From Kiritimatiellota bacterium (GTDB lineage: Bacteria; Verrucomicrobiota; Kiritimatiellia; JAAZAB01), in the NCBI GenBank assembly GCA_008636095.1, contig VSJD01000272.1, positions 1 to 10,000 on the forward strand: a DNA stretch of 10,000 bases. Direction: 5' to 3'. The first letter of the stretch is position 1. Every line of letters starts with the position of its first letter. The notes below the pieces were generated by a model that worked only from the letters and a program-made list of their open reading frames with translations, ran no database searches and was not told the DNA's origin. Positions 7,084 through 10,000 of the stretch are shown piece after piece. The position numbers and the translations under genes were made by a program.

Positions 7084-7163
7084 CCGACGTGTCCTCCGAC
7101 GTGTCCGGCGAAGCCTTGGCGAAGACGGAAGCCTTGGCGAAGACGGGAGCTTTGGCGAAGATG
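7084..7163. repeat. GC-rich compound tandem repeat (12-bp and 18-bp units), possible interspersed element
   Basis: Two 12-bp units ccgacgtgtcc[tg] (7084-7095, 7096-7107) are followed by 18-bp units gaagccttggcgaagacg at 7110-7127 and 7128-7145 (identical) and a diverged third copy at 7146-7163. Both unit lengths are multiples of three, so the array stays open in several frames on both strands. The ggcgaagccttggcga-type core contains short self-complementary stretches. It is reminiscent of the short interspersed repeats common in intergenic DNA of some environmental bacteria; that comparison is recollection only. Confidence 0.75.
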
Positions 7164-7333
7164 GGAGCGGAGTTGAAGAGCGGACTTATCCACACACAAT
7201 ATCTGGTGGCAGGCATTCCTCCGTCGTCCTGGGGATTCAGATGGTTATAGAAAATATACCCCTCAATCCGTGCCGCCGGCAACTCGTTACGGAACGAACG
7301 CATACGGGCGGGTGAAAACATCCACAGACAACA

Positions 7334-10000
7334 TTAACGCACGGGAGTCCAGTCCGGCCCGCCCCACGCGCCTCCGTTGTTGAGGATGATTCCGTTCGCC
7401 AACGAATAGATGGACCAATACCCGGCACGATACACCGTCAGGTCAGACTTGCCGTCACCATCATAGTCACCGGGCACCGGGATGGAATCCGACCCGCCCC
7501 AGACACCACCGTTGATGAGAATTAATCCGTTTACCAACGAGTAGATGGACCAATAACCGGCATTATACACGGCCAAGTCGGCCTTGCCGTCACCGTCATA
7601 GTCCCCGGGCACCGGGATGGAATCTGCATCGCCCCACACGCCTCCGTTGATGAGAATTAATCCGTTCGCCAGCGAGTAGATGGACCAATAGCCGGCATTA
7701 TACACGGCCAAGTCGGCCTTGCCGTCACCGTCATAGTCCCCAGACACCGGGATGTAATCTGCATCGCCCCACACGCCTCCGTTGATAAGAATTAATCCGT
7801 TCACCAATGAGTAGATGGACCAATACCCGGCATTATACACGGCCAGGTCAGACTTGCCGTCACCGTCATAGTCCCCGGGCACCGGAATGGAATCTGCATC
7901 GCCCCACGCGCCTCCGTTGATGAGAATTAATCCGTTTACCAGCGAGTAGATGGACCAATAGCCGGCATTATACACAGCCAGATCAGCCTTGCCGTCACCG
8001 TCATAGTCACCGGGCACTGTGGTCCAGCCCGACCCGCCCCACGCGCCTTCGTTGAGCAGGATCATTCCGTTCACCAACGAGTAAATGGACCAATAGCCCT
8101 CACGGTACGCGGCCAAGTCAGACTTGCCGTCACCATCATAGTCCCCGATTACCACCGCAGGTGTGGGAGCGGATTCATGGATCACCAAAGCATAAGGCTG
8201 GGGTCCGTTTGGCACGTTGTATCCGCTGACTCTGATCTGAATCGTTCCAGGGGTGACGGAAGACACATCAACGCCTTCCACATTGTTGAGCCGATCGGCA
8301 CTTGTCAATCCATTAGGATAATGAACGACGCCATCGGGCATTGTAACCGTCAAATCCAGATCATTGACCAACTGTTCCGAAGCCGAGAGACTGGCCGGAT
8401 AATCGGACCAACACAGCGTGATGCTGAGGCGGTTGGTTCCGGAGGGGATAAACGAGTACTCCTTGGTGACCCCCGTGACTATGGCGTCAACCGAGTTTGT
8501 CATATCATAATATGCATTGGTCCGACCCGATGAAGGAAAGAGGGTGTTGACCAAGTCCACCTGGCCCCAGCCTTCGACATTGTTTGGCCGCGTGCCCGGT
8601 ATCTCGAGATACTGACCCCAGCCGTACTGACCCGGTGACAGGGAACGGGCACCATTGACCATGACCGCTTTCATTAAGGCTGCGCTGGGCGCGGCAAAGC
8701 CGCGATACTCCTGAAGATACTGGCGCACCAAAGCGGCCGCTCCAGCTGTCAATGGCGTGGACATACTCGTGCCGCCGCAAAACGTATAATAATTGCTGGC
8801 GGCATTAGCCAGCACCCCGTCGCCCGTGCCCCATAACGTTTCCGCCCCCGGCATGCTGGAACGACAGGAAATGATATCCGTGCCCGGCGCCACGATATCG
8901 GGCTTGAACCGCCCGTCAACACACGGGCCGCGACTGGAGAAGGCCGCCATGCCCTGGTATGTGTCAAAAGCGGTGGAGATCAAGTCGTTACGGATCGGAT
9001 CGACGGGATAATAAACAAGCCAGCTCCCCGTGCCGTAAACATAGGCCGAATAGCCGCCCGATCCGGAAGGTCGCTTGGACTCGGCCGCGCCCACGGTCAT
9101 CACATTCTTGGCCGTGCCGGGCGCACCGATCGCGGTTGCATCAATCACGCCATTACCGTCTGCATCTTTGCCGCTATTGCCGGCAGAGAACAGGACGAGC
9201 ATGTCCCTGACATCCCACATAAACTGGTCGGCGCTTTGGGAGTCAACGGTATATTCCCCATAAACGGAAGACCCCCAACTATCGGTATGGATCCGCGCGC
9301 CCCCGGCATAGGCTTGCCAAAAAAGATTGGTTAATTCGTCGGGAATACCCCCCAGATGTCCGCCACTATCCATGATACTTTGCATCACCAGCGATGCTTC
9401 ATAGGCCGCACCCCGGAACAAACCGTTACTCCAGGCCGCGCCACTGCCCAACACAGATCCGGCCACATGCGTGCCATGCCCACCATTCGTGGTTGAATCG
9501 GACCAGTCATTGCTGCGGCCCAAGGCAAAGGCGGCGATGACACGGTTGCTGAAATCCGGGTGAATAGTGTTGGTATTGCCGGTGTCCAAGCCCGTATCGG
9601 CCACGCACACGACTTGTCCTGAACCCGTAAGATTATAGTTGGTCCACAGGCTTTGCACATTCATGTGTTCACTATCTGTAGCCACATTGTTGTGCAGTTG
9701 CGGCACAACATAGACCTCGATGAATTCGACTTCGGGCAAGCCCAGGATTTCGGACGCGCTTGCCACGGACATTCGGACGCGCAGCAATCCACGGCGCCCG
9801 CTGGACGCAACCGACATGACCTGCCCATTTAGGCCCAGGACGGCATCCCGCACCACGGAAACCGCTTCGGAAGAAAAGGTCTGGATCGTAAAGGTCTCAT
9901 CCGATACTGCGACAGGACCGAAAGGGTTCCGCGCCCCGGCAACCCGGCGGCTTAGCGTGGGATCTATTTTGTAATCCGGTTTAAATGGACCTATCCACTG
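7334..10000 (-). CDS. Subtilisin-like S8 serine protease (Kp43-type) with beta-barrel domain and six-repeat C-terminal module (5' end outside window)
   Basis: The frame is open from the right edge to TAA at 7336-7334; 888 residues are visible and the true start lies beyond position 10000 (the GTG at 9856 is internal). Counting from the first visible codon, residues 1 to about 104 are pro-domain, beginning QWIGPFKPDYKIDP. The catalytic domain shows Asp135 in VADTGLDTGN, His175 in GGHGTHVAGS, the oxyanion Asn275 in FSAGNSG and Ser412 in CGGTSMSTP, so the triad is intact. Residues about 498-610 (SITLCWSDYPAS, LVNDLDLTVTMPDG, NNVEGVDV, YNVPNGPQPYALVIHE) match the C-terminal beta-barrel of Kp43-type alkaline subtilisins, which binds calcium in that family. 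Residues 619-888 are the six 45-residue units. It should be an exported, probably calcium-stabilised endoprotease. The signal peptide cannot be seen. Confidence 0.94.
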   Translation of the reverse strand, partial: QWIGPFKPDYKIDPTLSRRVAGARNPFGPVAVSDETFTIQTFSSEAVSVVRDAVLGLNGQVMSVASSGRRGLLRVRMSVASASEILGLPEVEFIEVYVVPQLHNNVATDSEHMNVQSLWTNYNLTGSGQVVCVADTGLDTGNTNTIHPDFSNRVIAAFALGRSNDWSDSTTNGGHGTHVAGSVLGSGAAWSNGLFRGAAYEASLVMQSIMDSGGHLGGIPDELTNLFWQAYAGGARIHTDSWGSSVYGEYTVDSQSADQFMWDVRDMLVLFSAGNSGKDADGNGVIDATAIGAPGTAKNVMTVGAAESKRPSGSGGYSAYVYGTGSWLVYYPVDPIRNDLISTAFDTYQGMAAFSSRGPCVDGRFKPDIVAPGTDIISCRSSMPGAETLWGTGDGVLANAASNYYTFCGGTSMSTPLTAGAAALVRQYLQEYRGFAAPSAALMKAVMVNGARSLSPGQYGWGQYLEIPGTRPNNVEGWGQVDLVNTLFPSSGRTNAYYDMTNSVDAIVTGVTKEYSFIPSGTNRLSITLCWSDYPASLSASEQLVNDLDLTVTMPDGVVHYPNGLTSADRLNNVEGVDVSSVTPGTIQIRVSGYNVPNGPQPYALVIHESAPTPAVVIGDYDGDGKSDLAAYREGYWSIYSLVNGMILLNEGAWGGSGWTTVPGDYDGDGKADLAVYNAGYWSIYSLVNGLILINGGAWGDADSIPVPGDYDGDGKSDLAVYNAGYWSIYSLVNGLILINGGVWGDADYIPVSGDYDGDGKADLAVYNAGYWSIYSLANGLILINGGVWGDADSIPVPGDYDGDGKADLAVYNAGYWSIYSLVNGLILINGGVWGGSDSIPVPGDYDGDGKSDLTVYRAGYWSIYSLANGIILNNGGAWGGPDWTPVR
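7337..8146 (-). repeat. Six 135-bp direct repeats encoding the C-terminal module (array C)
   Basis: Six in-frame 135-bp units end the serine protease gene. Unit order (REGYWSIYSL first, four NAGYWSIYSL internal units, RAGYWSIYSL with GGPDWTPVR last) is the same as in the cysteine protease array, and DNA similarity is high, so the whole array was copied or homogenised between the genes. All six loops keep D-Y-D-G-D-G-K-[SA]-D. Confidence 0.9.

Larger units (their letters stand above)
6763..7333. other. 571-bp intergenic region between the two protease genes
   Basis: From right to left it holds about 110 bp of unique sequence, a GC-rich tandem repeat block (7084-7163), and an AT-rich promoter region leading to the cysteine protease gene. 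Minus-strand bases 7321-6983 are open for 112 codons in the same frame as the serine protease, directly after its stop with no further stop in between. The reading starts MFSPARMRSFRNELPAARIEG and becomes repetitive (FAKASVFAKASPDTSEDTS) across the repeat block. It has no ribosome binding site and I recognise no family, so I do not call it a gene. No convincing terminator hairpin was found after the serine protease gene. Confidence 0.6.

Noticed and set aside
7084..7163. Possible CRISPR array
   Set aside because: The units of 12 and 18 bp are directly adjacent with no unique spacers, and no cas genes are present.
9854..9856. GTG at 9856 as the start of the serine protease
   Set aside because: The frame stays open to the window edge, and the upstream residues (QWIGPFKPDYKIDP...) look like S8 pro-domain, so the start is outside the window.

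Overview
All recognisable genes in this window lie on the minus strand, so transcription runs from the right edge to the left edge. The sequence suggests a Gram-negative bacterium: there is a polytopic O-antigen ligase/polymerase-type protein, and the secreted proteins carry Sec signal peptides. Exoproteins with DYDGDGKSDLAVY-type tails and Kp43-like subtilisins make me think of the PVC group (Kiritimatiellota/Lentisphaerota-like). That is recollection and low-confidence inference, not something the sequence proves.

Layout in transcription order: (1) 10000-7334, a subtilisin-like S8 (Kp43-type) serine protease whose first residues lie outside the window. (2) 7333-6763, a 571-bp gap holding a short tandem/interspersed repeat, an unconvincing open frame and two promoter-like sites. 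(3) 6762-4525, a secreted papain-like (C1A) cysteine protease with a following lectin-like beta domain. (4) 4524-4357, a promoter region. (5) 4356-2212, a secreted protein of unknown function with an Ig-like N-terminal part. (6) 2194-2149, a strong intrinsic terminator. (7) 2044-1, an O-antigen ligase/Wzy-C family membrane protein with a TPR-like C-terminal part, cut off by the left edge.

The notable feature is that three unrelated secreted proteins (serine protease, cysteine protease, unknown) all end in the same module: exactly six tandem copies of a 45-residue unit, GDYDGDGKSDLAVY-x2-GYWSIYSL-x-NG..., each with a DxDxDGxxD calcium-loop signature, followed at once by the stop codon. In addition, the cysteine protease and the unknown protein share their promoter region, ribosome binding site and signal-peptide DNA. 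The locus therefore looks like a modular exoprotein family: common expression/export leader, variable central effector, common six-repeat C-terminal module (possibly a six-bladed, calcium-binding beta-propeller used for surface retention or substrate binding). This architecture is seen directly; the role of the shared tail is inference.
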